Positions 23,425-31,832 of a stretch of 31,832 bases of DNA are shown piece by piece; the first letter of the stretch is position 1; each line of letters starts with the position of its first letter. This DNA comes from a bacterium (GTDB lineage Bacteria; 4484-113; JAGGVC01): NCBI GenBank assembly GCA_039961635.1, contig JABRWB010000009.1:1-31832 (forward strand). The letters are read 5' to 3'. Position numbers and translations under genes: made by a program. The notes beneath the pieces are model-generated. The model saw only the letters and a list, made by a program, of their open reading frames with translations. It did no database searches and was not told the DNA's origin.

Positions 23425-24363
23425 ATGGAATCAGCCAAAAAACTTGAATTTATCCCCGATTTGTCCGTAAAAATCGGCCCGCTGACGCTTAAAAATCCGG
23501 TGACCACCGCGTCCGGCTGCTTCGCCTACGGAGAGGAATACAGCGATCTTTTCGACGTTTCCACTCTCGGCGCGTTCTTCACCAAGGCTGTCAGTCCCGA
23601 GCCGCGCCTCGGCAATCCGACACCGCGGATCTGGGAAACGCCCGCCGGAATGCTGAACACGATCGGATTGCAGAATCCGGGCGTGAACGCCTTTATTAAA
23701 GACAAAATCCCGTTTTTAAACGGTCTTGGCACGGTTTGGATAGTCAACGTGGTCGGGCACACCGTGCGCGATTACGTGACCGTGATTGAAAAAATCGAGG
23801 AAGCGGCGGGCGCGCCGGGCTACGAATTGAACATTTCGTGCCCGAATGTCGAAGGCGAAGGGATGGAATTCGGCAAGGATTGCGCAGTGGCCGAAGCGCT
23901 GTTTTCGGCTTGCCGCAAGGCCACGGACAAGCCGCTAATCGGCAAGCTTACTCCGAATGTCACCGACATAACGCTTCAAGCGAAAGTCGCCGAAGCGTGC
24001 GGGCTGGACGGGATAAGCGTAATCAACACGATCAGCGGAATGGCGATAAATATCCAAACGCGCAGGAGCCAGCTTGCCAAGCCGACGGCGGGCTTGTCCG
24101 GCCCCGCGATACGGCCGATAGCGGTGAGAATGGTTTGGGAGTGCGCAAGGGCGACCAAGCTTCCAATTGTCGGCCAGGGCGGGATTGTCACCGCGCAGGA
24201 CGCTTTGGAATTTATCATCGCGGGCGCCACCGCGATTTCAATCGGAACAGGACTGTGGCTGGATCCGGATTGCTGCGGCAAAGTGCTTTCAGGCATCCGC
24301 GGTTATATGGCCGAAAACGGTTTCAGAAGCATCTCCGATTTCCGGGGTTCAATACAGGTTTAA
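23425..24363 (+). CDS. pyrD: Dihydroorotate dehydrogenase, class 1B-like catalytic subunit
   Basis: 312 aa, an FMN-binding TIM barrel oxidising dihydroorotate to orotate. The opening LKNPVTTASGCFAYGEEY, the FMN segment LGAFFTKAVS-x4-GNPTPRIWETPAGMLNTIGLQN, and the active-site NISCPN with catalytic Cys all fit class 1B (Cys, in contrast to the Ser of membrane class 2). Later signatures are IGKLTPNVTDI, INTISGMAI, GLSGPAIRPIAVRMV, VGQGGIVTAQDALEFI and GATAISIGTGL. Class 1B normally works with PyrK to pass electrons to NAD; no pyrK is in this window. The start is ATG 23425, since the earlier ATG lies before the TATAAT. The gene is divergent from icd. Confidence 0.92.
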   Translation: MESAKKLEFIPDLSVKIGPLTLKNPVTTASGCFAYGEEYSDLFDVSTLGAFFTKAVSPEPRLGNPTPRIWETPAGMLNTIGLQNPGVNAFIKDKIPFLNGLGTVWIVNVVGHTVRDYVTVIEKIEEAAGAPGYELNISCPNVEGEGMEFGKDCAVAEALFSACRKATDKPLIGKLTPNVTDITLQAKVAEACGLDGISVINTISGMAINIQTRRSQLAKPTAGLSGPAIRPIAVRMVWECARATKLPIVGQGGIVTAQDALEFIIAGATAISIGTGLWLDPDCCGKVLSGIRGYMAENGFRSISDFRGSIQV

Positions 24364-24372
24364 TCCGGCAGG

Positions 24373-25434
24373 CTAGCCGCCGATTCCGCTGACGCCGGGC
24401 ATTCCAGGAGGAGGCTCCGGACGGGATTCCGGATTCCCGGGCGTTACCTCGCGGCCCCAAATGTCCACGGTCGCGGGAACATTCTGCGATTCGTCGTGCG
24501 GCGGAGCTTCCCAGAATTCGAGCTGGCTGACGTGAAGCTGAATGGTGCCTGCATCCGGATGTTCGGGATTCTCGGCCAAAAAGCGCTTGAATTCCTTAAT
24601 CGCGTCCTGAATCTTGCCGTCGTATTCAAGCGCGTAAGCGAGCATCAAGCGAAGCTCGGGGTCCGGATAGTTGAGCGACAACGCTTTACGCATCGCAATC
24701 GCCGCGTCCGCGTATTCCTCGTTGCGAAAGCGAATTCGCGCGAGAAAATACCAGGATTCCGCCAGCGACGGATCGACCGCTACAGCGCGGGTGTAGAAAT
24801 CCATCGCCCTGTTCGAGTTGTTCTGGTAAAGCGCTATGTGTCCAAGCCCCTGCAGCGCGACCGGGTCGTCGCCCTTCAAAGCGATCACTTTCGAATAGTT
24901 TTCGGAAGCCAGCGTGTAATCGCGGTTTTCGAACTGGAAGTTGGCCAATCTTAATCTGGTGTCCGTATCGTTCGGATCTATGGCCAGAAGCTTTTCCAGC
25001 TTTTCACAGGCGCGGCCTATCCGCTCGTCCTCGACAAGCAGGTCAATCTGCTTTTTAAGCACTTCTGCGTTATTCGGATCGGATTCAAGCGCCTTTTCAT
25101 ATTCCCTTATGGCGTCTTCCCTGCGCCCGCTTTTCAAGTAAAGGTCGCCAAGAGCCACGTGCGTTGCCGGCGCAGTCCCGGAGCCGGTCAGCCCGTTTTC
25201 AAGCATCGCTATGGCGGCGTCCACATTGCCCTCCTTGGCCAACCTATCCGCCCTCGCGACGCCCCGTTCGTTTTCGACGCTTTTCTTTAGTTCGGCGAAT
25301 TCCCTGCGAAGCTGCTCTTCGCGTTTTTTGGATTCGCCGTAGGACTTAATGAAATATGCCGACACGGTTGCCGCAATCGCGAAGAACGCGATCGCCACCG
25401 CTGCCAGCAAAAACTTGCGCTTTACACCTGCCAT
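24373..25434 (-). CDS. Membrane-anchored TPR protein
   Basis: 353 aa. A short basic N-terminus and one membrane helix (about 7-28) are followed by a charged coiled coil (residues about 33-70, ESKKREEQLRREFAELKKSV). About seven tetratricopeptide repeats follow to 300, with the W/LGY/A-P pattern visible in VALGDLYLKSGRREDAIREY, ALQGLGHIALYQNNSNRAMD and WYFLARIRFRNEEYADAAI. A Pro/Gly-rich tail ends in GMPGVSGIGG. TPRs serve as protein-protein scaffolds, and this one should face the periplasm or outside. It lies downstream of the glycogen genes on the same strand but has its own TATAAT 27 nt before ATG 25434 and a GGTGGTG ribosome site. Its partners are unknown. Confidence 0.8.
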   Translation of the reverse strand: MAGVKRKFLLAAVAIAFFAIAATVSAYFIKSYGESKKREEQLRREFAELKKSVENERGVARADRLAKEGNVDAAIAMLENGLTGSGTAPATHVALGDLYLKSGRREDAIREYEKALESDPNNAEVLKKQIDLLVEDERIGRACEKLEKLLAIDPNDTDTRLRLANFQFENRDYTLASENYSKVIALKGDDPVALQGLGHIALYQNNSNRAMDFYTRAVAVDPSLAESWYFLARIRFRNEEYADAAIAMRKALSLNYPDPELRLMLAYALEYDGKIQDAIKEFKRFLAENPEHPDAGTIQLHVSQLEFWEAPPHDESQNVPATVDIWGREVTPGNPESRPEPPPGMPGVSGIGG

Positions 25435-25461
25435 TTCACACCACCAAGCGAAAGGAATAGA

Positions 25462-25467
25462 ATTATA
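25462..25467 (-). promoter_or_regulatory. TATAAT -10 box for the TPR gene
   Basis: The minus strand reads GGTATAATTC, with TATAAT ending 27 nt before ATG 25434. The -35 position at 17 bp spacing reads CTGAAT (3/6). A GC hairpin lies just upstream (25497-25515) and may insulate the gene from glgA. Confidence 0.5.
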
Positions 25468-25593
25468 CCCTTCCGCAAACGCTGATTCAGCCCGCCGCCC
25501 GCGGGAAGCGCGGGCCGGGCTGGCGCCTCTAAAGACCGCTCAAAAGCGATTTCGTTGCATCCGCAAGCCGGTTTCAGGGAAAAATTCCCGTAG

Positions 25594-27078
25594 CTATTTT
25601 GCCAGAGAAGTGAACAGCTTCATGTACTTTTTGGCGCTCGCCCCCCAAGAGTAATCTTTGGACATCGCGTTGTGCACAAGCCTTTCCCAAAGCTCCGCAT
25701 CGTGTTCGTACAGCGCCGCGGCCTTACCCACGGCTTTCATCATTTCGCCGCCGTCGTACTTTTCGAAGACGAATCCCGTCGCCTTGCCGGACTTGATGTT
25801 CGCCTTGCTTGCGTTGGTAATCGTGTCCTTCAGCCCCCCGGTTGCCCGGACTATCGGAATCGTGCCGTATCGCAGGCTGTAAAGCTGGTTCAGCCCGCAA
25901 GGCTCGTATCGCGATGGCATCAGAAAAGCGTCGGAACCGGCCTCGATGAGATGCGCAAGTCCTTCGTCGAAACCCAGCTTGACCGCAAACTTCCTTGGAT
26001 ATTTCTTGGCCATATCTTCAAAAAATGCGTGGTATTCCGGCTTGCCCGTTCCCAAAAGAACAATCTGAACGTTCATTTTCATCATTTCCGGAAACCGCTC
26101 TTCAACAAGATCGAATCCCTTCTGATCTGCAAGCCGGGAAATCATTCCTATCAGGAACGCATCGTCGGATACGGGCAATCCCATCGCCTTCTGGAGCGCC
26201 GCTTTGCATTTTTGCTTGCCGCGCACATCCTCCCGGCTGAACTTGTGCGGAATCAAGGGATCCGTCTCCGGATTCCATACCAGATAGTCGATCCCGTTCA
26301 AAATGCCTGTCAGCGATGCGCTTTTGTGGCGAAGAATGCCGTCAAGACCGTATCCGTATTCTTCTGTCTGGATTTCCTTCGCGTAGGTCGGACTGACGGT
26401 CGTTATCGCATTGGCGTATGCGATGCCGCCCTTGAGAACGTTTATCGAGCCCCAGAATTCAAGCAATTCATGGGTGAAAAGTTCGTATCCCAAATCGCCG
26501 CTGGCGAGATAGACATGCTCGAATAAGCCTTGGTATGCCAGATTGTGAATAGTCAGTACCGTGGAGGCGCCGCCCAAAACGGGATCGCCCGTGAAAAGCG
26601 TGGCCAAGTAAACCGCCGCCAGCGCCGCCTGCCAATCGTGCAAATGCACGATATCGGGCGCAAATTCGATCGTTCTCGCCAGCTCGAGCGCCGCGCGCGA
26701 GAAAAACGCGAACCGGAAAAAATTGTCCCAGTAATCCTGCCCCTTTTCCTGGTACAGCTCCGCCCTGTCGTAGAGCGCCGGAAAATCGAGAAAGCAAATC
26801 TGTACCTTGCTGCCTGGGAGTTTCGATTCGAGAATCCTGTAGTGCTGGAGCCTTCCGCCCATCCATAGCGTAGTTTCCTCGTTAAGTACGGCGGGCGCCT
26901 GGCCGGTTCGCTCGAAGTATTCGCGCACCTGCCTGTAATACGGGCAGACTACGATTACCTTCGCGCCAAGTCTTTCAAGCTCCACGGGGAGCACGCCGCT
27001 GACATCGGCAAGGCCGCCCGTTTTGCAGAAAGGCACGACTTCGGGGGAAATGAAAAGCACCTTGAGTTTTTTCGGCAT
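25594..27078 (-). CDS. glgA: Glycogen synthase (ADP-glucose)
   Basis: 494 aa, GT5 family, adding glucose from ADP-glucose to alpha-1,4-glucan. The ADP-glucose site KTGGLADV is at 19-26. ILNGIDYLVWNPETDP, MISRLADQKGFDL and LMPSRYEPCGLNQLYSLRYGTIPIVRATGGLKDT are the nucleotide-sugar-binding and retaining-GT signatures. The length matches bacterial GlgA. The start is ATG 27078 with GGAG 9 nt upstream. It follows glgC by 32 nt on the same strand, so the two are cotranscribed. ADP-glucose made by GlgC is its donor. Confidence 0.95.
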   Translation of the reverse strand: MPKKLKVLFISPEVVPFCKTGGLADVSGVLPVELERLGAKVIVVCPYYRQVREYFERTGQAPAVLNEETTLWMGGRLQHYRILESKLPGSKVQICFLDFPALYDRAELYQEKGQDYWDNFFRFAFFSRAALELARTIEFAPDIVHLHDWQAALAAVYLATLFTGDPVLGGASTVLTIHNLAYQGLFEHVYLASGDLGYELFTHELLEFWGSINVLKGGIAYANAITTVSPTYAKEIQTEEYGYGLDGILRHKSASLTGILNGIDYLVWNPETDPLIPHKFSREDVRGKQKCKAALQKAMGLPVSDDAFLIGMISRLADQKGFDLVEERFPEMMKMNVQIVLLGTGKPEYHAFFEDMAKKYPRKFAVKLGFDEGLAHLIEAGSDAFLMPSRYEPCGLNQLYSLRYGTIPIVRATGGLKDTITNASKANIKSGKATGFVFEKYDGGEMMKAVGKAAALYEHDAELWERLVHNAMSKDYSWGASAKKYMKLFTSLAK

Positions 27079-27110
27079 ATGAAATCTCCAAACCTATCGT
27101 CCCTGAATCG

Positions 27111-28409
27111 TTATCCTGCTTGCTCCTGCCAGAGGGGAGGATAAACTTCCCGCCCGGTGATCAAGTCGAGCACCTGGCCGTCAGCCTTGATAATCGCGTT
27201 TTTGGGCAGAACAGTGACTCCGGCGGGAGTAACCGTGAATCTTTGCTCGTCGCGCTCCCGGTAAAAACCGATTTCGCATCCCGGCTCCACCCGCGTGTAT
27301 TTGTCGACAATGCACCTGCGCAATTTGACATGCCGCCCGATATCCACATGGTCGAGGATGATGCAGCCTTCAAGATGAGCGAACGAATGAACGAACACGT
27401 TCGAGCCGATGACGGAGTCGCGGACGGTCGCTCCGCTGATTATCGTTCCCGACGCCACGATTGAATCAACCGCCTGTCCGTATCGCTTCGCCCAGTCCGC
27501 GAAAACAAACTTCGCGGGCGGGAGGTTTCGGTTCAGGCTGCGGATCGGCCAGCTCCTGTTGTACAGGTTGAACATCGGGCTGACGGAGCGCAAGTCCATA
27601 TTGGCGTCGTAGTAGGTGTCCACGTCGCCCACGTCGCGCCAGTAGGGCGAGCCTGCCGGCTCGCCCGGGACTCTGTTTTTGCTGAAATCGTAGGCCTTTA
27701 CGCGGTAGCCTTCGGCGACCATCCGCGGGATTATGTTTTGTCCGAAATCGTGGCGGCTTTCACTGTCCGCCATGTCCTTTTCAAGCACTTCGCGCAGTAT
27801 CGGATATTTGAAAAAGTAGTTGCCTAAGCTGATGAGCGACATTTCGGGATTGCCCGGCATCGAAGGCGGATCTTCGGGCTTTTCCAAAAATTCGACGATG
27901 TTCCAGTCGTCGTCCACTTTAACGATTCCGAACCTGCTCGATTCGCTCCTGGGATGTGGCAGCACGCTGACCATTACGTCCGCGCCGCTTATAAGAAACT
28001 CCTCGTATTTCTGGCGGACATCCATCTTGTAAATGTGATCGCCGCCGAAAACGGCAATATGGTCGGGCGCTACCGACCGGATGAGGTCGAGGTTCTGGTA
28101 AACGCTGTTGGCGGTGCCGAGATACCAATCTTCGCCGGTCCGTTGTTGAGCTGGAACCGCGTCAACGTAATAGTCAAGAACGCCCGAAATGTTCCAGCAG
28201 CGGTGAATGTGCGCGATCAGCGAGTCGGACATGTATTGAGTCAAAACCTTGATTTTCAGGAATCCGCTGTTGATGAAATTGGATAGTACAAAGTCTATTA
28301 TCCGGTAACGCGCGCCGAACGGCACCGCCGGCTTGCATCTGTCTTTCGTCAGGGGCATCAGCCTTTCGCCCCTGCCGCCCGCCATGATTATCGTGAGTAC
28401 GTTATCCAT
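27111..28409 (-). CDS. glgC: Glucose-1-phosphate adenylyltransferase (ADP-glucose pyrophosphorylase)
   Basis: 432 aa. It makes ADP-glucose from ATP and glucose-1-phosphate, the committed step to glycogen. IIMAGGRGERLMPLTKDRCKPAVPFG is the NTP-binding start, and FVLSNFINSG, HIYKMD, FLEKP and PYWRDVGDVDTYYDANMDL are family signatures. The C-terminal left-handed beta-helix, where allosteric effectors bind, is visible as hexapeptide-like repeats (SGATVRDSVIGSNVFVHS). The frame is open to 28448, but ATG 28409 has AAGGA about 8 nt upstream and begins like other GlgC proteins (MDNVLTIIMAGG). Confidence 0.95.
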   Translation of the reverse strand: MDNVLTIIMAGGRGERLMPLTKDRCKPAVPFGARYRIIDFVLSNFINSGFLKIKVLTQYMSDSLIAHIHRCWNISGVLDYYVDAVPAQQRTGEDWYLGTANSVYQNLDLIRSVAPDHIAVFGGDHIYKMDVRQKYEEFLISGADVMVSVLPHPRSESSRFGIVKVDDDWNIVEFLEKPEDPPSMPGNPEMSLISLGNYFFKYPILREVLEKDMADSESRHDFGQNIIPRMVAEGYRVKAYDFSKNRVPGEPAGSPYWRDVGDVDTYYDANMDLRSVSPMFNLYNRSWPIRSLNRNLPPAKFVFADWAKRYGQAVDSIVASGTIISGATVRDSVIGSNVFVHSFAHLEGCIILDHVDIGRHVKLRRCIVDKYTRVEPGCEIGFYRERDEQRFTVTPAGVTVLPKNAIIKADGQVLDLITGREVYPPLWQEQAG

Positions 28410-28470
28410 CCGGTAGTCCTTTACCAGACTTGGCAACATTAACAGCATTCATATCTGTTCCAGCGGCATA

Positions 28471-29463
28471 TTACGAGTTTTCACTTTCTCCTTGTGAAAA
28501 CCGGCCGAGCTCACTTGCGCCTTGGGGAGCCGGGGAAATTCCAAGCTCCCGGCGGCGCTTTGCGACGGACTTTTCCACCTCCCGCCTAAGAGCTTTTATG
28601 GAATCGTGACGGTGGAAAGTCCTGGTTTCCAAAGATTCAATCCGCGCGCGCGACTTGGCGCGCGCGGGCTTGACCAGCATGAACCTTACTTTTCCGCCTT
28701 CATCCGGTGCGCCCCTGGGGATTTCCACGGGTTCGCTTGAAAGAACCTTGCGGTAGCTTCCGTCCGTGAAGAAAAATCCGATTTCAAGCCCTATTCGCTT
28801 TCCGCGGGCGCTTTCCGGCAATGCGATGTGCCAGCGCCCCGTTTCGCCGTAAACGTCCAGCGTTTGTGCCGGCGAACCTTCCCGTCCGTCGCGTTCCTTC
28901 GGCAAGAGTTTAAGCACCATGCGTCTTGAGTTCCATTTTGAATCGCCGAATTCGGATGCAAGCGCTCCGAGCGTGTCTCCTGAAATTTCCCAGAAGCAAA
29001 ACATATGCTCGGGATCTCTGGGCAAGGCCACAAGCACGTCCACGCCATAGCGTTCGGGAAGGGCGTCTCTGTCGGGCCAAATCGCCGGCGGCGTGATTTC
29101 CTCCTTTCCGTAATCGGCCGGTTTTTCCGGAGTTGCCGCATCCGTAGCCGCTTCAGGCGCGCCTCGACTCCCGTACCGCCGCGCGCTCGGCGAGGCGCTG
29201 GGATGCTGAATCGCGATTCCATTGGCTGGTTCTTTGGATCCGCGCGGCTTTAAAGAGCGCGATTCCTGCGCGCGCGCAGACTCCTTGTCCGCTTTCTTTG
29301 CGGCAGGCTTGGCGGTTTTGGGTTGCTTCGAGTGCGCGATTATCAGGTCGGCCAGCTCTTCCTTTTTAAACCGGGAGTAGCCGGTAAAACCAAGCGCCCG
29401 AATGCGTTCGAGCAGCTCGGCCTTGGTTAGGGAAAGAAGCTCGGCTTTCAATTTCTTGGACAT
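28471..29463 (-). CDS. DUF4912 protein with an N-terminal Rho-N/SAP-like domain
   Basis: 330 aa. Residues 1-45 (ELLSLTKAELLERIRALGF, YSRFKKEELADLI) look like the Rho N-terminal/SAP helix-extended-loop-helix. A basic, disordered linker (46-125) follows, then DUF4912 (about 137-255: YGVDVLVALPRDPEHMFCFWEIS, LDVYGETGRWHIALPE, IGLEIGFFFTDGSYRKVLSS), a beta-sandwich thought to be carbohydrate-related because of its neighbours. An Arg/Lys-rich helical tail ends the protein. It lies between the GH57 gene (13 nt gap) and glgC (61 nt), a known pairing. It may direct or bind the glucan enzymes (inference). Confidence 0.82.
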   Translation of the reverse strand: MSKKLKAELLSLTKAELLERIRALGFTGYSRFKKEELADLIIAHSKQPKTAKPAAKKADKESARAQESRSLKPRGSKEPANGIAIQHPSASPSARRYGSRGAPEAATDAATPEKPADYGKEEITPPAIWPDRDALPERYGVDVLVALPRDPEHMFCFWEISGDTLGALASEFGDSKWNSRRMVLKLLPKERDGREGSPAQTLDVYGETGRWHIALPESARGKRIGLEIGFFFTDGSYRKVLSSEPVEIPRGAPDEGGKVRFMLVKPARAKSRARIESLETRTFHRHDSIKALRREVEKSVAKRRRELGISPAPQGASELGRFSQGESENS

Positions 29464-29476
29464 GATTTGGCTCGTT

Positions 29477-31576
29477 TCAAAGCGGCTTAATGGTAACAGA
29501 ATGCTTCCACTTCAGATCGGGGCGGGTAGGTGATAGTTTTTCGCGCCGCAAAAGCATTATCGCACTTCCTTGGTAGGTTCGCTCCAGCCCGCCTTCGGAA
29601 GCGCTGACGGTTTCGACCGGGTAATAAATAAAATCAGCTCCTGCCTTCGCGCAGTAAACCGTGATTCGCAGACCCTGCCACTCGTCCACCATCGACAGTT
29701 TCGAGCCGCCGTGCAGCTCTCCGAAAGACGACAGCTTAAGCCTTTTGCCGTCAAGCTCGTAATACCTGTCCGGCGAGTCGCCTGCAAGCAGGCCGAAATT
29801 CCAAAGCACACAGATTTCCGCGTCGAATTCGGATTTGAGTGCTCCGAACCGGATTGTCAGCCCCGCTTCGACCGCGTTATCCGTCTCGGACAGCTCGATT
29901 TTTTTTTCGATTTCAAGTGAGCCGAGATCGTCTATCAGCGCCATCGCGCCTCTTAACGAAGCCGCAAAAGCGCTTTTGGATATGATTTCGCAACGGAACG
30001 GCCTCTGCGGCTCCGCTTCAAGCGTCTCGCAAGACGACGAAACAAGAGATTCAGCGCTCACGCCCGGTTTGAAAACAAATACGTCGAAGCAGCGTCTCGG
30101 CCGCAAATCGTACGCGAGGTACTCGGAAAGCCCGGCTTCCTTGACGCGCACATCGCCGTGAATGCTTTCGTGATCGTAGTCGTTGGTGAATTTGCCGTGT
30201 GAAACGCCCTCGTGATAGCTCTCGTAGCGCCTGGTAAGTACGTCGGTTACTCGCGTGGCCCCGGGAAGAAAATCCACTGACTCAATGCAGCCCGTTCGCG
30301 TGCAAATTTCCGCGGCGATGTCTCCCGCGCGAAGCCTGGCGAATCCGTTAAATTCGATGGTTTGTGGTTTTGCCGCGTGTTCGAGCAAGAGCCGCTTGGA
30401 TGAGACGAGATTTCGGTACACCGCGTGCCGCAGGTAATTCAGGTATAGTCCTCCGAATACGCCGTGCCAGTATGCGCAGTTGCACTGGCCTTCATGCAGC
30501 AGCCTTTCCGCCTCTTCGGCGATACGGGGCTGGAGCTTCGGCTGCAGCGCGTCCAGAAGCGCGGAAACGTAAAGCATCTCGCGCTCCATCCGGTCGCTTT
30601 CTTCGTATTTGGAAAAGAAGTTGTCGAAATGGCCTCCGCGCAAAAAGCGCCGTTCCACTTCACGTTCCGGATTGTCCTTGATTTCGTTCCACGCTCTTTC
30701 AAAATCGCGGGCTGCGGGCGCAGGGAGCGCCCATCCGGTCATCTCGCGATAGCTTGTGGATGGTATGTGGACGGTGTCCACAGGCGGGTGCTCGTGCAAA
30801 AACTCGCCGGGAAGTGCGGTTTTTATCCAGCCGGCGTTGGCTGAAAGCATTTCCAAAAATCTGCGCATCCATCCGCGCTTCCAAACCCAGTCGGCCGTGC
30901 CAGGCCATACGCCGAATTTTTCACCGTCGTCGCCGAATACGACGACCCGCCAAGGATCGGGCGATGATTGTGAGCGCAGGTAGTCCTCGATTTCGTTTAC
31001 TTCGCGGAAGGGGATCAGGTAGCGCATCTTTTCGCTTATGGGGAAGAGCGAAATTTCCTGGCCCAGGTACGTTGTTTTAAGCGGGCGAAGCAAATCGCCC
31101 TGCGATTTTCCTGCGCATATAAAGTGGTTGTCATCCAGAAGCGTGTACTTTTTGCCCGTGCCGGCGAGAAAATACGGCAAAGCGGGCGACCAGACCCGCT
31201 CGGTGCACCAAAATCCCTCCGGAACGACTCCAAAGTTCCGCGTCAAAAATCCGTCCATCCTTGCGAATTGGGCGCGAAGATCCCTCGGCGGAATAGCGGT
31301 GAGTATCGGCTCGTAATATCCTCCGCCGAGGAATTCCAGACGGCCCTGGTGATGAAGCTCGGACGCCAGCTCAACATATTCTTGCCGGCTTGATGCGAGC
31401 CAGTCCCAAAGACAGCCCGATGTGTGAAGCCCGACTTTGATGTCCGGATAATCGCGGAGCATCCGCAAAAACGGCAGGTAAGCTTCGTCCGCCGCCTGTG
31501 CGAATACATGGTCGAAGTTTCCGACCGGCTGATGGTTGTGAACGACGAAAATCAGATTGACGAATGACTCGGACAT
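29477..31576 (-). CDS. GH57 4-alpha-glucanotransferase
   Basis: 699 aa from ATG 31576; the TTG at 31591 is the only extension. The GH57 (beta/alpha)7 barrel begins with VVHNHQPVGNFDHVF (HNHQP at 13-17). GFWCTERVW places the nucleophile at E126, and VVFGDDGEKFGVWP the acid/base at D216, close to E123/D214 of the Thermococcus litoralis enzyme. The middle domain contains HFDNFFSKYEESDRMEREMLYVS, typical of DUF1925, and the C-terminal beta domain is DUF1926-like (RCFDVFVFKPG). It should rearrange alpha-1,4-glucan chains by disproportionation. Alpha-amylase activity is the alternative. It sits in the glycogen cluster with glgA and glgC. Confidence 0.88.
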   Translation of the reverse strand: MSESFVNLIFVVHNHQPVGNFDHVFAQAADEAYLPFLRMLRDYPDIKVGLHTSGCLWDWLASSRQEYVELASELHHQGRLEFLGGGYYEPILTAIPPRDLRAQFARMDGFLTRNFGVVPEGFWCTERVWSPALPYFLAGTGKKYTLLDDNHFICAGKSQGDLLRPLKTTYLGQEISLFPISEKMRYLIPFREVNEIEDYLRSQSSPDPWRVVVFGDDGEKFGVWPGTADWVWKRGWMRRFLEMLSANAGWIKTALPGEFLHEHPPVDTVHIPSTSYREMTGWALPAPAARDFERAWNEIKDNPEREVERRFLRGGHFDNFFSKYEESDRMEREMLYVSALLDALQPKLQPRIAEEAERLLHEGQCNCAYWHGVFGGLYLNYLRHAVYRNLVSSKRLLLEHAAKPQTIEFNGFARLRAGDIAAEICTRTGCIESVDFLPGATRVTDVLTRRYESYHEGVSHGKFTNDYDHESIHGDVRVKEAGLSEYLAYDLRPRRCFDVFVFKPGVSAESLVSSSCETLEAEPQRPFRCEIISKSAFAASLRGAMALIDDLGSLEIEKKIELSETDNAVEAGLTIRFGALKSEFDAEICVLWNFGLLAGDSPDRYYELDGKRLKLSSFGELHGGSKLSMVDEWQGLRITVYCAKAGADFIYYPVETVSASEGGLERTYQGSAIMLLRREKLSPTRPDLKWKHSVTIKPL

Positions 31577-31711
31577 AGACCTAGTTCTCAAGCCGTTTGG
31601 CTGATTGGCTGTTCGGTTTTCCGGGCAAAAATGTTCCGGCCGGTTGTCGGCGCGTTTTGGAATCCGGAGATCAACCCGTGAACCTGTTTACCAAACGCCC
31701 AAATAACTTGC

Positions 31712-31832
31712 TTACCACCCCCTTGCTGCAAGCTTTTCTTCTTCCGGAAGCGCCTTTGCGGAAAGGCCCCGCATGGCGTCGCCCAGGCCGCGGCTGATTT
31801 CCGCAAGCTTTTCCGGCTTGTCGTAGTAAAGA
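31712..31832 (-). CDS. C-terminal end of a gene upstream of the GH57 enzyme (partial)
   Basis: The minus strand entering at the window edge is open for 39 codons to TAA at 31714-31712. It reads LYYDKPEKLAEISRGLGDAM, continues with a helical, charged stretch and ends LAARGW. A terminal helix opening with YYDKP resembles the ends of glycan-active enzymes such as glycosyltransferases, but the fragment is too short to name. Its position just upstream of the GH57 gene suggests it belongs to the same glycogen cluster. The 135 nt between the two hold no other gene. Confidence 0.5.
   Translation of the reverse strand, partial: LYYDKPEKLAEISRGLGDAMRGLSAKALPEEEKLAARGW

Noticed and set aside
25497-25515. 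GC hairpin as terminator of glgA
   Set aside because: A 7-bp perfect stem exists but no T run follows on either strand and it lies about 80 nt from the glgA stop.

Overview
The window looks like a chromosomal segment of an uncultured, GC-rich, Gram-negative bacterium. LpxC (lipid A synthesis), several lipobox-bearing proteins and a beta-helix surface protein argue for an outer membrane. A phylum cannot be assigned from sequence alone. A dockerin-like EF-hand lipoprotein, DUF4912 beside GH57, and a large all-membrane operon of unknown function are the kind of content seen in poorly cultivated candidate phyla (inference). There is no phage, IS element, CRISPR array, rRNA or tRNA that I can recognise.

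Layout. 1-3446 (minus): a partial lipoprotein gene whose frame is broken at a G9 tract, a stand-alone cyclic-nucleotide-binding protein, and a two-gene unit made of a small unknown protein and a DUF2207-like membrane protein ending in a striking Cys-His repeat tail (HSAC repeats). 3608-7139: an unknown helical protein, an MFS sugar-type transporter and a PlsC-like acyltransferase, the last two divergent. 7185-7657: a type II toxin-antitoxin pair whose RelE-like toxin carries an in-frame TAG. 7734-10510: a secreted parallel beta-helix protein and an RlmD-like 23S rRNA methyltransferase. 10469-14321 (minus): a tightly coupled four-gene operon encoding only membrane proteins, which I cannot assign to any known system. 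14433-17771: pyrE, a KimA-like APC permease and lpxC. 17877-21292: a large PKD/dockerin/propeller-like lipoprotein converging on a cyclophilin lipoprotein. 21392-24363: ridA, icd and pyrD. 24373-31832 (minus): a TPR protein and a glycogen cluster (glgA, glgC, a DUF4912 protein, a GH57 4-alpha-glucanotransferase and the end of one more gene).

Expression. Several genes that begin a transcription unit have a TATAAT-like -10 box only 6-10 nt before the start codon, often GTG or TTG. This implies leaderless transcripts. Genes inside operons mostly carry good Shine-Dalgarno sequences or TGATG stop-start overlaps. This two-mode pattern helped choose starts.

The most unusual items are the HSAC-repeat tail, the four-gene membrane operon, the leaderless architecture and the nonsense-broken toxin.
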